In this document: positions 1 to 7,409 of the stretch, piece by piece | Position numbering within the stretch: position 1 is the first letter of the stretch | Layout of the letters: each line of letters begins with the position of its first letter | Source: Chthonomonas calidirosea | GTDB lineage: Bacteria > Armatimonadota > Fimbriimonadia > Fimbriimonadales > Fimbriimonadaceae | Assembly: GCA_945882415.1 (NCBI GenBank) | Contig: CAMCWC010000002.1 | Coordinates: forward strand, 186,001 to 250,000 | Reading direction: 5' to 3' | DNA: 64,000 bases | Made by a program: the position numbers and the translations under genes | The notes under the pieces: generated by a model | The model's input: only the letters and a program-made list of their open reading frames with translations | Databases searched by the model: none | What the model was told of the DNA's origin: nothing

Positions 1-878
1 TCAAACTCTTTGAGAGATTCCATTCGGACGCCGAGATAAGCCCGGGTGACTTTGCCCTTCTCGAGCAGAATGTCTCCGATGAACTTGGCCTGATTGCTCG
101 GAATCGCAAATCCGATGCCTGCCGATACTCCGCTTGGGCTGAAGATCGCGGTGTTCACCCCGACCACCTGACCATCAATGTTGATGAGCGGTCCGCCCGA
201 GTTTCCTCGGTTGATCGACGCATCCGTCTGAATCAAGTCGGCATAAACCTTGTCTTGAATGAACTGCTCGCTTCGGTGCAGCGCACTGACGTGCCCAACC
301 GTGACGGTGTTTTCGAGACCGAACGGCGCGCCAAGCGCCATCGCGAACTGCCCCGGCCGGACTTTGCTCGAGTCAGCGAAGCTAAGCGTCGGCAAGTCCT
401 TCGCGTCAATCTTGACCAGCGCAATGTCAGCGAAGGGAGCGCGGGTAACCGTGCCCTTGAACTCTCGTCCGTCCTTCAGTGAGACGGTGACCTTGGTTGC
501 ATCGCCCACGACGTGGTCGTTGGTCATGATGTAGCCATCAGCGCGGAAGATGAAGCCGGAACCTTCGCCTTGCGAAATCGGAACGCGTCGTCCGTCTTTC
601 CCTTGGGCTCTCTCTTGGACCGCTTTAATGTCCACAATTGCCGCACCGGCGTATTCCGCCAGGTTGGCAAACGAAGTGTCGAGGTTGCGAAGCTCCGCCA
701 TGCTTTCGGCAGAAGTTTCGGCGACAAGTCGAGGCGCGGCTACGGCCGGCTTTTCTTGCGCAATGACTTGAGGGAGCGCCTTGCCGCTAAAGACCGCCGC
801 CATGCAGACGGCTCCCAAAGCAAACCCGGCTCCAATGGTGAGATACACCGACTTCGGTGTTCGAATGGATGGTTTCAT
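1..878 (-). CDS. htrA: HtrA/DegP-family periplasmic serine protease (C-terminus cut by window edge)
   Basis: Trypsin-like envelope protease that would degrade misfolded exported proteins. The 292 residues visible start at ATG 878: a short N-terminus, one hydrophobic segment at about 11-31 (signal anchor), then the S1 chymotrypsin-like domain. The catalytic triad is readable: His122 in TNDHVVG, Asp151 in ADIALVKID and Ser227 in RGNSGGP. The protein continues past base 1, so any PDZ domain lies outside the window; the last visible residues (AYLGVRMESL) are where a PDZ domain usually begins. It lies 14 nt downstream of the RseB-like gene and forms the end of the sigma/anti-sigma/RseB/HtrA cassette, like MucD in Pseudomonas. 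Family assignment is very secure; the operon role is inferred from context. Confidence 0.95.
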   Translation of the reverse strand, partial: MKPSIRTPKSVYLTIGAGFALGAVCMAAVFSGKALPQVIAQEKPAVAAPRLVAETSAESMAELRNLDTSFANLAEYAGAAIVDIKAVQERAQGKDGRRVPISQGEGSGFIFRADGYIMTNDHVVGDATKVTVSLKDGREFKGTVTRAPFADIALVKIDAKDLPTLSFADSSKVRPGQFAMALGAPFGLENTVTVGHVSALHRSEQFIQDKVYADLIQTDASINRGNSGGPLINIDGQVVGVNTAIFSPSGVSAGIGFAIPSNQAKFIGDILLEKGKVTRAYLGVRMESLKEF

Positions 879-892
879 GATTCTGTTTCGAT

Positions 893-2053
893 TTAGGGTC
901 CGGCGCAGATCACCGTGCCCGAGTGCGATTTAATCGCGGTTAGCACGGTTAACTGCATTGGCGAGAAGTAGGGTTCCCAGCCGGTTAAAACTAGGTCCTG
1001 TGCCGGGTCAATCGGCTGGAAACACCACCCTGCAGGCTGCAAAGTGCCGATTTCGCCCGAGCGCGTGAAGGCACGAAGAAGGTCGCGACGAATGTCGTTG
1101 CTCATCTCGGAGACCACCAAGAGGCGCACGTCTCCGACGGTGCCCGAGGATCCCATCTCCATGCTCCGAATCTTCACGTCATTGGAACTCAGCCACTGAT
1201 AAACGGTTGCTTTCACAAGGCCATCCGAAATGCGGACGGCTAGCGCGCGCCACCGGTCGCTGGTGGTCAACTGCATGTCTTGGACCTTGAAGCCCATCGG
1301 CAGGTTTGGTGGCAGGATGGGTGCAAACCCTAGTTTGCGCTTGGCATCCGGGGCTTTGAGGCTCTGCGGCGGATCGTATGACAAGACCCTTGCGCCGCCG
1401 ACTGGTTTCATCTCAAACCGTTCCGGATCAATCTCCGACGGAAACTGGATCTCACGTGTATCGTAAATGATCCTTTTTCCCCCTTCGGGCGAACTCGTTT
1501 CCATCCGTAGTGGGTAACCCGTTTTTCGGTCAACGTAGTACCGACGAGTGTCCATTCGATCGTCATGCGGGGACGCAACGATGCAGTGCGTCTCGCGCCC
1601 CGCGATCTTTACACTTGTTCCGAACTTAAGATCGTAATTCTTCCTCGCTAGTTTCCAACGAGCCTCAGCGTCGTCCTCCTGCAAATGGGGAGAGGCCTGA
1701 TCGATCATCACGTTTTGGTCGGGCAAATACACCCGTAAGCGTTTGCCGTCGTCTACCGACTCGGTGCCTTGGCGTCGAAGCGGCTGCGTTACGACGTGGT
1801 GAACCTTTCCGTCCTTCGAGCGCTCAACACGAACGGTTTGATGCTGATCCTCGCCCGCAGGGTCGCGCTGGATGATCACGGCCGTAACGTGCGATGAGAA
1901 ACTGCGCCGCATGCTTTTCAAAAGCCAAGCGTCCGCGTCGTCGCCACAGGTTGGCACTCCGGGGCCAGCGGCAACCGCAATTGGAACAAGGCTCCAAGCA
2001 ACGATCGGAAGCGCAAAAGCGGCTCGTTTAGCGATTCGGGTCAGATTGAACAT
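893..2053 (-). CDS. RseB/MucB-like periplasmic regulator of sigma factor activity
   Basis: Protein of 386 aa with an N-terminal signal peptide (hydrophobic run at about 11-28 ending AVAAG). The first two thirds resemble the LolA/MucB fold seen in RseB and in outer-membrane lipoprotein carriers: phrases such as YYVDRKTGYPLRMET and FPSEIDPERFEMKPV are typical. A C-terminal domain starts near residue 245 (LPPNLPMGFKVQDMQLT), as in RseB. RseB binds the periplasmic part of the anti-sigma factor and senses envelope damage. The gene start overlaps the end of the anti-sigma gene by 26 nt and is followed by htrA, which supports the role. Exact ligand and partner binding cannot be read from the sequence. 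Confidence 0.85.
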   Translation of the reverse strand: MFNLTRIAKRAAFALPIVAWSLVPIAVAAGPGVPTCGDDADAWLLKSMRRSFSSHVTAVIIQRDPAGEDQHQTVRVERSKDGKVHHVVTQPLRRQGTESVDDGKRLRVYLPDQNVMIDQASPHLQEDDAEARWKLARKNYDLKFGTSVKIAGRETHCIVASPHDDRMDTRRYYVDRKTGYPLRMETSSPEGGKRIIYDTREIQFPSEIDPERFEMKPVGGARVLSYDPPQSLKAPDAKRKLGFAPILPPNLPMGFKVQDMQLTTSDRWRALAVRISDGLVKATVYQWLSSNDVKIRSMEMGSSGTVGDVRLLVVSEMSNDIRRDLLRAFTRSGEIGTLQPAGWCFQPIDPAQDLVLTGWEPYFSPMQLTVLTAIKSHSGTVICAGP

Positions 2054-2501
2054 TGATCACCGGGATGCCCCCCATCGGATCCGTGCCGACGGAATAGATC
2101 TGATCACGCTGAATGTCAAAAGCGATCGATCGATCCGGGGTCGTCTGCGTTACCGGGGCGGAGTCCGCCTTTAAGACGAATTGTAAGACCAATAAGGTAG
2201 CAACCATCGAGCAGGCAGCGATTCCGGCAAACGTGAACGCTGGTCGGAATTGGAAGTTCCAGTGTTTGCGCGGTGGTTCAACTTGGCGCATCACGTTCGC
2301 GATGAGGCGCTCTTCGAAGCATTCTGCTGGCTCTGGGGCAGCGCATCGACCGAGCATTTGTTTGATCGTCGCGAGCGAATCCATCTCTTCGCGGCACGAT
2401 GCGCAGTCAAAAACGTGAGCCCGAACGGCCGTATGTTCGTTGCCTGGTAGCTCCTTATCCAGGTAGGCACTCAGCCTTGCTTGCACGGCTTTACAGTTCA
2501 T
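2028..2501 (-). CDS. Membrane-bound zinc-finger anti-sigma factor (RseA-like)
   Basis: Protein of 157 aa that should hold the ECF sigma factor inactive at the membrane. The N-terminal ZAS domain has Cys3 and the HX3CX2C ligands His29, Cys33 and Cys36. One transmembrane helix lies at about 88-110, followed by a 45-residue extracytoplasmic tail. I chose ATG 2501 because it has a GGAAGG ribosome site 7 nt upstream; an upstream TTG at 2516 is in frame but lacks this. The start overlaps the stop of the sigma gene by 11 nt and the end overlaps the rseB-like start by 26 nt, so the three are translationally coupled. Confidence 0.9.
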   Translation of the reverse strand: MNCKAVQARLSAYLDKELPGNEHTAVRAHVFDCASCREEMDSLATIKQMLGRCAAPEPAECFEERLIANVMRQVEPPRKHWNFQFRPAFTFAGIAACSMVATLLVLQFVLKADSAPVTQTTPDRSIAFDIQRDQIYSVGTDPMGGIPVINVQSDPNR

Positions 2502-3087
2502 TTGCAAACCTTCCAAAGAAATCTGGGGAGTTCTTGAGTAAGTGATCCCGAAGCTGCTTTCTACCCCGATGGATGCGGGACCTCACGGTGCCAACGCTTG
2601 TTTTCATAATCTCGGCGACTTCTTCGTACGCCATGCCTTCTACGTCCGCAAGAATAACGGCCGTTCGAAAATCCTCGTTCATCGAGAGCAAAGCCTTCTG
2701 AACTGGCTCCGCCATCGAGTCATTCATGAGCTCTCGGTCGGGCGACGACTCCTCGTCAGCAACGTCCCAAGTCGTCGTTCCTTCTGGTCCCGAGTTGTCC
2801 AGGCTCGTGGTTTTGAGCCGACCTTTTCGGCGAATCAGGTCGATGTGGGTGTTGCTGATGATGCGATACAGCCAGCTGGTAAATGGCAGGCGGTCATCGT
2901 ATTTATCGAAGAATCGGAACGCACGAACGAACGACTCCTGAACCAAATCCTCGGCTTCCGACGGATTTCCGGTTAGGCGATATGCAAGGCCGTAAGCCTG
3001 CTTGTGGGTATCACGAATGAGCCCCTCGAACATTCGCGCTCGATCTTTCACAACCTCGGTCCTTTCTCTCAAAGCTGCAAACAGCAT
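2491..3087 (-). CDS. ECF RNA polymerase sigma factor (RpoE-like)
   Basis: Sigma-70 family ECF factor of 198 aa. Region 2 is at about 25-95 (AYRLTGNPSEAEDLVQESFVRA, then FTSWLYRIISNTHIDLIRRK) and region 4 at about 130-185, with the helix-turn-helix in YEEVAEIMKTSVGTVRSRIHR. A GGGAG ribosome site lies 9 nt before ATG 3087. It is first in a coupled run with the zinc anti-sigma, RseB-like and HtrA genes, the arrangement known from rpoE-rseA-rseB and algU-mucABD in Proteobacteria. It most likely controls an envelope-stress regulon including its own operon; no convincing ECF-type promoter could be read in the 52 nt before it. Confidence 0.95.
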   Translation of the reverse strand: MLFAALRERTEVVKDRARMFEGLIRDTHKQAYGLAYRLTGNPSEAEDLVQESFVRAFRFFDKYDDRLPFTSWLYRIISNTHIDLIRRKGRLKTTSLDNSGPEGTTTWDVADEESSPDRELMNDSMAEPVQKALLSMNEDFRTAVILADVEGMAYEEVAEIMKTSVGTVRSRIHRGRKQLRDHLLKNSPDFFGRFANEL

Positions 3088-3139
3088 CGCATTACACTCC
3101 CTTAATGAGTACGAAAGGTGTTACGCATGATACGCGTGG

Positions 3140-4120
3140 TTAGGTTCCCGTTCTTGGGCCCTTCTTAGGTCGCAGCAGGCGCGCGAACAGGGCGTCCGTT
3201 ACGATGGCCTCGTGGCCATTCTGCTTGAGTCGACGGTGACTCTCAATGATTGCTTGCGTCCATTCGCCTGGAACCCGATGATCTTTGGACAGCAACGTGC
3301 CGAGTCTTTCCAGCGTTTCTGCCGCGGCATAACGCTCTTTTCCGGGGAAAGCGGGTTCAAGCCGTTCGGTCAGGTCGCGAAAGTCCTCTGCCACCGCCAA
3401 AGCCGACGTGTGATTCTTGGTTGGCAATGCGCGCGCAAATTCAATCAGCTCTGAGTACCGGTCCCGATGCTCAAAAATTTCACGCAGCCGGCCCGGGGTG
3501 TTTTCAGCCAGGGCAAGCTCAGCGGGCGTAAAGTCACCCATCTGGCTCACGATCTCTTCGACGGTTGGTAACTCGCACATCACGGCAAGACAACGACTTA
3601 GAATCGTTGGAAGAACGCTGCCCGCGCTTGGAGTGGTCAAGATGAATCGGCCATGCGGCAGGGGCTCTTCGAGCGACTTCAACAGCGCGTTTGCCGCGCG
3701 GTGGTTCATCCTGTGAGCGTCCGTGATCGTCACAACTTTATGGCGAGACATGAGCGGCATCGAGCGGAGGAAGGTGTCGACGGCTACCGGATCATCTTTG
3801 TCTGGATGCTCATCTTCCCGAATCTGTTTAATCAGAATCTGGTCCGAGCTTGCGCTCGGTGTGATCGACAGAACGTCGGGATTGTTTCCACGCTCATAGG
3901 CTCGGCAAGCCCGATCGGGTTCGCTAGAGATCGGGTCGTTCGAGAGCCAAGCTTTCGTCAGAATGCGCACCAGTTCTGACTTCCCGCTACCAGGTGGGCC
4001 ATAAAACAGAACGGCGTGTACGCCGAGGTCTCCTACCGCGAGCTTGGAGACAAACCGCTTGGCGCCAGCGAGCCCGACAAGTTTGTCGAGTTCAGAATCG
4101 ATGGAATTGCTCAACGTCAA
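3140..4120 (-). CDS. holB: DNA polymerase III delta' subunit
   Basis: Clamp-loader ATPase-like subunit of 326 aa. An AAA+ module starts near residue 37 with the P-loop FYGPPGSGKSELV, followed by the DAHRMNHRAANALLKSLEEP stretch characteristic of delta' and an SRC motif in ILSRCLAVM. The cysteine zinc site of delta' is reduced: only one cysteine is seen where four are usual. The helical C-terminal collar domain is less conserved. The first 29 nt overlap the 3' end of the c-di-AMP receptor gene, so it is translated as part of that operon. Family call is secure. Confidence 0.92.
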   Translation of the reverse strand: MTLSNSIDSELDKLVGLAGAKRFVSKLAVGDLGVHAVLFYGPPGSGKSELVRILTKAWLSNDPISSEPDRACRAYERGNNPDVLSITPSASSDQILIKQIREDEHPDKDDPVAVDTFLRSMPLMSRHKVVTITDAHRMNHRAANALLKSLEEPLPHGRFILTTPSAGSVLPTILSRCLAVMCELPTVEEIVSQMGDFTPAELALAENTPGRLREIFEHRDRYSELIEFARALPTKNHTSALAVAEDFRDLTERLEPAFPGKERYAAAETLERLGTLLSKDHRVPGEWTQAIIESHRRLKQNGHEAIVTDALFARLLRPKKGPRTGT

Positions 4121-4421
4121 TCACAAACATTACCGCTCCACCAACTGGGACCTTTACCGGGCTCGGAATGAAGCCGCCAGGAGTTGTGGCGTCAAAAGGC
4201 ATCACGTTCACGAGCTGGTCGCGAGATTGGCAACTTTCCTTGAACAGTTTTTTGAGGGCGGGCAGATCGTTCTCTTCCGAGCCGATGAGCATCGTGGTGT
4301 TTCCTTCCCGAAGGAAACCGCCGGTCGAACCGATGATGGTGAACTTGAACCCGGCTTTAACGAGTTCATCGGTCACGTGGCCCTTGTCTCGGTTGTGGAC
4401 AATGCAAACGGCGAGTTTCAT
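4092..4421 (-). CDS. darA: Cyclic di-AMP receptor of the PII-like DarA/PstA family
   Basis: Compact 109-aa PII-like signalling protein. It has the family hallmarks TGGFLREGNTT (ligand loop), SRDQLVN and the C-terminal PVGGAVMFVIDVEQFHRF, and it matches the length of Bacillus YaaQ and Staphylococcus PstA. Members form trimers that bind c-di-AMP between subunits. Its 3' end overlaps holB by 29 nt, the same neighbour as in Firmicutes. A TATAAT box ends only 8 nt before the ATG, so the transcript should have essentially no leader. What it regulates here is unknown. Confidence 0.93.
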   Translation of the reverse strand: MKLAVCIVHNRDKGHVTDELVKAGFKFTIIGSTGGFLREGNTTMLIGSEENDLPALKKLFKESCQSRDQLVNVMPFDATTPGGFIPSPVKVPVGGAVMFVIDVEQFHRF

Positions 4422-4429
4422 TAAGCCTG

Positions 4430-4435
4430 ATTATA
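4430..4435 (-). promoter_or_regulatory. TATAAT -10 box of darA-holB, leaderless-type spacing
   Basis: A perfect TATAAT on the minus strand lies 8 nt upstream of the darA ATG. Transcription starting 6-8 nt downstream would begin at or beside the start codon. No good -35 box is seen. No ribosome binding site precedes this ATG. Confidence 0.55.
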
Positions 4436-4507
4436 AAGGAAGCGCCGAACCGCGTGGGTTGCGGATTCAAAAACGCATCACAAACTCAAACTCCGATTGC
4501 CAGACAC

Positions 4508-4537
4508 AAAAAAGCTCCGACGCATTTGCATCGGAGC
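4508..4537 (-). terminator. Rho-independent terminator after the first pilin/lipoprotein pair
   Basis: Inverted repeat gctccga (4514-4520) / tcggagc (4531-4537), with further pairing in the 10-nt centre, followed on the minus strand by a run of T. It begins 9 nt after the end of the lipoprotein gene. The plus-strand side also carries a short T run. Confidence 0.85.
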
Positions 4538-4545
4538 GTTTTTCG

Positions 4546-4731
4546 TTATTCGCCCTGGCTCGTAGGCTTTTCGATGGTTTCGCCTCGCTGTTGTGCGAGA
4601 GCTTCTGCCTTCTTTTCTTGGTTCTTGTAGCTCGCCTCGGCGCCTTCGGCCGAGACGTCTCCCCCACCGGAACATCCGGCAAGGGAGAAGATCGCTAGAC
4701 CAAGTGCCAGACACTTAGTCCAGTTGCTCAT
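4546..4731 (-). CDS. Small lipoprotein paired with DUF1559 pilin-like protein 1
   Basis: Protein of 61 aa with a type II signal peptide: hydrophobic residues 7-18 and lipobox LAGC, giving Cys20 as lipidated residue. The mature part of about 40 aa is highly charged (Lys/Glu/Gln-rich) and probably helical. The start codon overlaps the stop codon of the pilin-like gene by one base (TGATG). Two similar small lipoproteins follow the next two pilin-like genes. Function is unknown; the repeated pairing suggests it assists assembly or anchoring of its pilin partner. Confidence 0.8.
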   Translation of the reverse strand: MSNWTKCLALGLAIFSLAGCSGGGDVSAEGAEASYKNQEKKAEALAQQRGETIEKPTSQGE

Positions 4732-5681
4732 CAGTTCTGGAGGCCCCAGAACGGATAGTTAAGGTTGGTGATCGGCGTTGGCTGACCGGAGATCGTGCCG
4801 CTCGAAATTCCGCACTGCTGCGAAGCGTTGAGGGTCACACCGTACTCAGCGGCGGTTGGCGTGTTGCCAAGGAACGCCTGTGGCTTGATGCTCTTCGCGT
4901 GGCCGTCGGCATATCCGACAACGATGCTCTCGGCGAAGACTCGGCTGGAGTCGATTCGACCGGTGTTGACGCAGCTAGCATCGGTGACGAAGAAGTTCGC
5001 TGCCCAGAATTCTCGGATGGCGGCTGGGTAAACGGTCTGCTCAGATGCCGAGCTCTGATCGGCTCGAAGAACGACTGGCGCGTAGTTGATGAGCGGGTTG
5101 CTGAATTCGAACAACAGCATTGCGTCAGCGACGGCTGGAAGAGCGTTCTGGCTGCCACCGAAGATGGAGTTTCGAAGTCGGCCTGCAGCCGTGTTCGATC
5201 GAAGGTAGGTGTTGACGGCACCGGTGATACCGAGGTTAAGTGCGAAGCCGCCCATGATCTGGCCATTGTCGCTCCACTGTCGAGGCGTACCGGCGTCAAT
5301 CTTGGTTCGACCTGGGTGCTCAAAGAGGCCTACGTTCTTGGTGTATGGCAAGACCCACTTCTGCCAAGAGTAGTGGTTCATTCGGTATGGGTACGGACCT
5401 GCACCCGAGCAGCCGTCGCCGTTCGATGGCGTATAGCTAGCTGCATTGAGGGCTGGGTTGAGCGCGGATCGAGCGATACAATCGTCGTTTCGAGGATAGA
5501 TATCGTCGTAGTCGCTGGTGTACAGGAACATGCTGGTAGAGATCTGCTTCTGGTTGGAGAGAGCAGCAGTCTTCTTTGCAGCAGCCTTAGCCTGTGCGAA
5601 AACTGGGAAAAGGATAGCTGCGAGAATCGCGATGATCGCGATAACTACGAGCAGCTCAATGAGGGTAAATGCCTTTTTCAT
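4731..5681 (-). CDS. DUF1559 type IV pilin-like protein 1
   Basis: Protein of 316 aa beginning with a class III prepilin leader of only three residues: MKKA before [16 protein letters not shown], with the conserved Glu at +5 and a hydrophobic helix. The C-terminal part has the DUF1559 signature [11 protein letters not shown]. The start at 5681 is chosen because the leader directly follows; an in-frame start at 5843 would add 54 unrelated residues. Such proteins are greatly expanded in Planctomycetes and Armatimonadota, and are thought to form pseudopili or pilin-like surface structures. It is about 45-50% alike by eye to the next two pilin-like proteins, so the set arose by tandem duplication. 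Confidence 0.92.
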   Translation of the reverse strand: MKKAFTLIELLVVIAIIAILAAILFPVFAQAKAAAKKTAALSNQKQISTSMFLYTSDYDDIYPRNDDCIARSALNPALNAASYTPSNGDGCSGAGPYPYRMNHYSWQKWVLPYTKNVGLFEHPGRTKIDAGTPRQWSDNGQIMGGFALNLGITGAVNTYLRSNTAAGRLRNSIFGGSQNALPAVADAMLLFEFSNPLINYAPVVLRADQSSASEQTVYPAAIREFWAANFFVTDASCVNTGRIDSSRVFAESIVVGYADGHAKSIKPQAFLGNTPTAAEYGVTLNASQQCGISSGTISGQPTPITNLNYPFWGLQN

Positions 5682-5694
5682 GAGTTTGTTGGAT

Positions 5695-5711
5695 GCGAAA
5701 CTTAGTTTCGC
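5695..5711. repeat. Near-perfect palindrome in the 5' leader of pilin-like gene 1
   Basis: gcgaaact-t-agtttcgc, 8-bp arms around one base, ending 14 nt before the ATG of pilin-like gene 1. As RNA it can form a 7-bp hairpin with a 3-nt loop just where a ribosome would bind. The other two pilin leaders have no equivalent. Confidence 0.6.
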
Positions 5712-5723
5712 GACCTCAACAAA

Positions 5724-5755
5724 ATTATGAGAAGGAATTGTTAAGACTTTGTTAA
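5724..5755 (-). promoter_or_regulatory. Promoter of pilin-like gene 1 with TTAACA direct repeats
   Basis: On the minus strand: TTAACA, 5 nt, TTAACA, 9 nt, CATAAT (-10). The repeats are exactly 11 bp apart, one helical turn, and sit where a -35 box would be, as in OmpR/PhoB-family activated promoters. The repeat unit also lies inside a perfect 10-bp inverted repeat, gaattgttaa (5735-5744) / ttaacaattc (5752-5761). Confidence 0.6.
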
Positions 5756-5823
5756 CAATTCGGAAATTTTTGAAACGGAGGTCAAATTTTGCCCGTCGTT
5801 GCCAACAGGCAAAATCTAAAACC

Positions 5824-5851
5824 GGGCCAAGGCTCGAAACCACCTTGGCCC
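5824..5851 (-). terminator. Rho-independent terminator after the second lipoprotein gene
   Basis: Perfect 9-bp stem gggccaagg (5824-5832) / ccttggccc (5843-5851) with a 10-nt loop, followed on the minus strand by GGTTTTAGATTTT. It lies 11 nt downstream of the lipoprotein stop. Confidence 0.85.
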
Positions 5852-5862
5852 AACTTTATGTA

Positions 5863-6015
5863 TCAGTAGGCGTTCTTGTCGTCGCCGGTTTCTTTTCGCT
5901 CTTTTTCGATCGCGGCTTGAGAGTCTTGCGCTTCCTTTTGGGTCGGTTCGCCGCAACCGCTCAATACAGCGGCGCTGATGATTCCGAGCGCTAGAAAGAT
6001 CGCAAGTCGTCTCAC
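5863..6015 (-). CDS. Small lipoprotein paired with DUF1559 pilin-like protein 2 (50 aa, GTG start)
   Basis: Read directly from the minus strand: GTG start at 6015, 50 codons, TGA. The product begins [18 protein letters not shown] and has lipobox LSGC (Cys21), then a charged tail ([14 protein letters not shown]). The GTGA overlap with the pilin stop is like that of the other two lipoproteins, and a strong terminator follows at once. Too short for most gene finders. The same strand and region also hold a longer open frame without these traits, which I judge not coding. Function unknown. Confidence 0.78.
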   Translation of the reverse strand: MRRLAIFLALGIISAAVLSGCGEPTQKEAQDSQAAIEKERKETGDDKNAY

Positions 6016-6986
6016 TGTCCGAGGCCCCAAAGTGGGTAGTTGACGTTGAGGTTGACCGCTGCACCGAGTCGCTGGGTCGAACCGGCGATTCCGGCAGCCG
6101 TCGAGCTCATTCCTGGCGAGTACTCGGCGATGGTCGGCGTTGCGCCGATCATGGCCTCGGCCTTCATGTACTTCGCGTGGCCATCCGCGTAGCCAATCGT
6201 GAATCCACCGTTTTCGGTTCGAGCCTCAATGATCTTCTTACCAGCGACCGTTCCGTCGTTGGTTCCGTCATAAAGGTCGTTGATCAAGTGCTCTCGAACA
6301 ACTGCTGGGTAAACGGTTGCGGTTCGGTTGGTGAACTCAGCATCCAGGAATCCGTTTGGAAGGACCGAAGTCGTTGGGTTCGAAGTGACCCAAAAGAGCA
6401 TCGTGGAAGCAGGCTGTACGAGTGCAGTCTGAGTTCCACCGGTCCAGCTGTTTCGATAGATTCGGGAGCTAGCACCGATCACGGCTTCGTCATAGGTGTT
6501 CAACGATCCGGTGATCGCAAGGTTGATTGCGTAGCTACCGAACATCTGACCGCAAGATTCCCAAGCGCCGTTTGGACAACCGAAGGTTGCACCGGTGACG
6601 CGGCCCTTAACTGGGTTGAAGAACATGTCAACGTTCTTAACGTATGGCATAACCCACTTTGGCCAGCTGAAGTGGTTCAACCGGTTGTAGAACTGAGTCG
6701 ATCCATCTGGCGTGCATCCCTGACCGGCGGCCGAGTTGAGCGCCGCAGTCTTGAGAGCTGGATTCAGCGAGCTGAAGAGCACGCACTCGTCGTTTCGAGC
6801 ATAGACGTCATCGTAGTCGCTGGTGTACAGGAACATACTCGTCGTGATCTGCTTCTGGTTGGAGAGCGAGGAAGTGCGCTTCGCGGCGGCCTTAGCCTGG
6901 GCGAAAACTGGGAAGAGGATTGCCGCGAGAATCGCGATGATCGCGATGACGACGAGGAGCTCAATCAGGGTAAATGCCTTTTTCAT
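6012..6986 (-). CDS. DUF1559 type IV pilin-like protein 2
   Basis: Protein of 324 aa with the same [11 protein letters not shown] leader and membrane helix as its two neighbours and a C-terminal [11 protein letters not shown] (H/DG motif of DUF1559). Conserved blocks shared with paralogues include [20 protein letters not shown] and [14 protein letters not shown]. The start at ATG 6986 places the prepilin cleavage site at residue 4. It overlaps the following lipoprotein gene by 4 nt. Likely processed by a prepilin peptidase and exported through a type II/IV pilus machine, neither of which is in the window. Confidence 0.92.
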   Translation of the reverse strand: MKKAFTLIELLVVIAIIAILAAILFPVFAQAKAAAKRTSSLSNQKQITTSMFLYTSDYDDVYARNDECVLFSSLNPALKTAALNSAAGQGCTPDGSTQFYNRLNHFSWPKWVMPYVKNVDMFFNPVKGRVTGATFGCPNGAWESCGQMFGSYAINLAITGSLNTYDEAVIGASSRIYRNSWTGGTQTALVQPASTMLFWVTSNPTTSVLPNGFLDAEFTNRTATVYPAVVREHLINDLYDGTNDGTVAGKKIIEARTENGGFTIGYADGHAKYMKAEAMIGATPTIAEYSPGMSSTAAGIAGSTQRLGAAVNLNVNYPLWGLGQ

Positions 6987-7048
6987 GATGATCCGTTCCT
7001 GCAGGTGCACGAAATCCCGAACGACCTTCACACCCACCGTCCATAGGG

Positions 7049-7080
7049 ATTTTAGGAATGATATGTTAAGAGTGTTTTAA
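7049..7080 (-). promoter_or_regulatory. Promoter of pilin-like gene 2 with TTAACA-type direct repeats
   Basis: Minus strand: TTAAAA, 5 nt, TTAACA, 9 nt, TAAAAT (-10). Same geometry as the promoter of pilin-like gene 1, with an 11-bp period. The distance from -10 to the ATG is about 63 nt. Confidence 0.58.
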
Positions 7081-7136
7081 GCTTCTTTGGGTTTGCAAAA
7101 CATCGCACGAAAACCGTAGTTTTGCTGGCACAAAAA

Positions 7137-7164
7137 AGCGGCCACGGATTTCTCCGTGGCCGCT
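7137..7164 (-). terminator. Rho-independent terminator after the third lipoprotein gene
   Basis: Perfect 11-bp stem agcggccacgg / ccgtggccgct with a 6-nt loop, followed on the minus strand by TTTTTTG. It begins 23 nt after the lipoprotein stop. Confidence 0.9.
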
Positions 7165-7187
7165 TCCGTTTCGGGATTACTTCCCGC

Positions 7188-7409
7188 TTACTGTTGCCCT
7201 TCAACTTGACCGTCGTTGCGAGCGGCTTCCCGAGCTTTCTGCTCTTCGAGCTCTTTCTCTTTTCCGGCGGCTTTCATGGCCTTTTCGTAGTTCTCCTGAG
7301 AGAACTCCTGCTTCATCTTTTGTGAATCAGCTTCCGTCACCTCGGTTGGTGCGCAACCGAGGCTACAGACTGCAATAACGCCCAAAAGCAAAAGTCCAAG
7401 CTTCTGCAC
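7188..7409 (-). CDS. Small lipoprotein paired with DUF1559 pilin-like protein 3
   Basis: Protein of 73 aa with signal peptide and lipobox SLGC (Cys at about 19), followed by a Glu/Lys/Gln-rich helical tail predicted to be coiled. I prefer GTG 7409, which overlaps the pilin stop as TAGTG, the same coupling as its two paralogues; an upstream ATG at 7430 would add seven residues before the signal peptide. Role unknown, but the fixed pairing with a pilin-like gene is repeated three times in 4 kb. Confidence 0.8.
   Translation of the reverse strand: MQKLGLLLLGVIAVCSLGCAPTEVTEADSQKMKQEFSQENYEKAMKAAGKEKELEEQKAREAARNDGQVEGQQ

Noticed and set aside
4899-5705. 268-codon plus-strand frame opposite pilin-like gene 1 (and similar frames opposite genes 2 and 3)
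   Set aside because: These arise from codon bias of the pilin genes; the pilin frames have the leader, helix and DUF1559 motifs.
5816-6064. 82-codon minus frame across the second lipoprotein
   Set aside because: Ser/Arg-rich, spans the terminator, and lacks the lipobox that the GTG frame shows.
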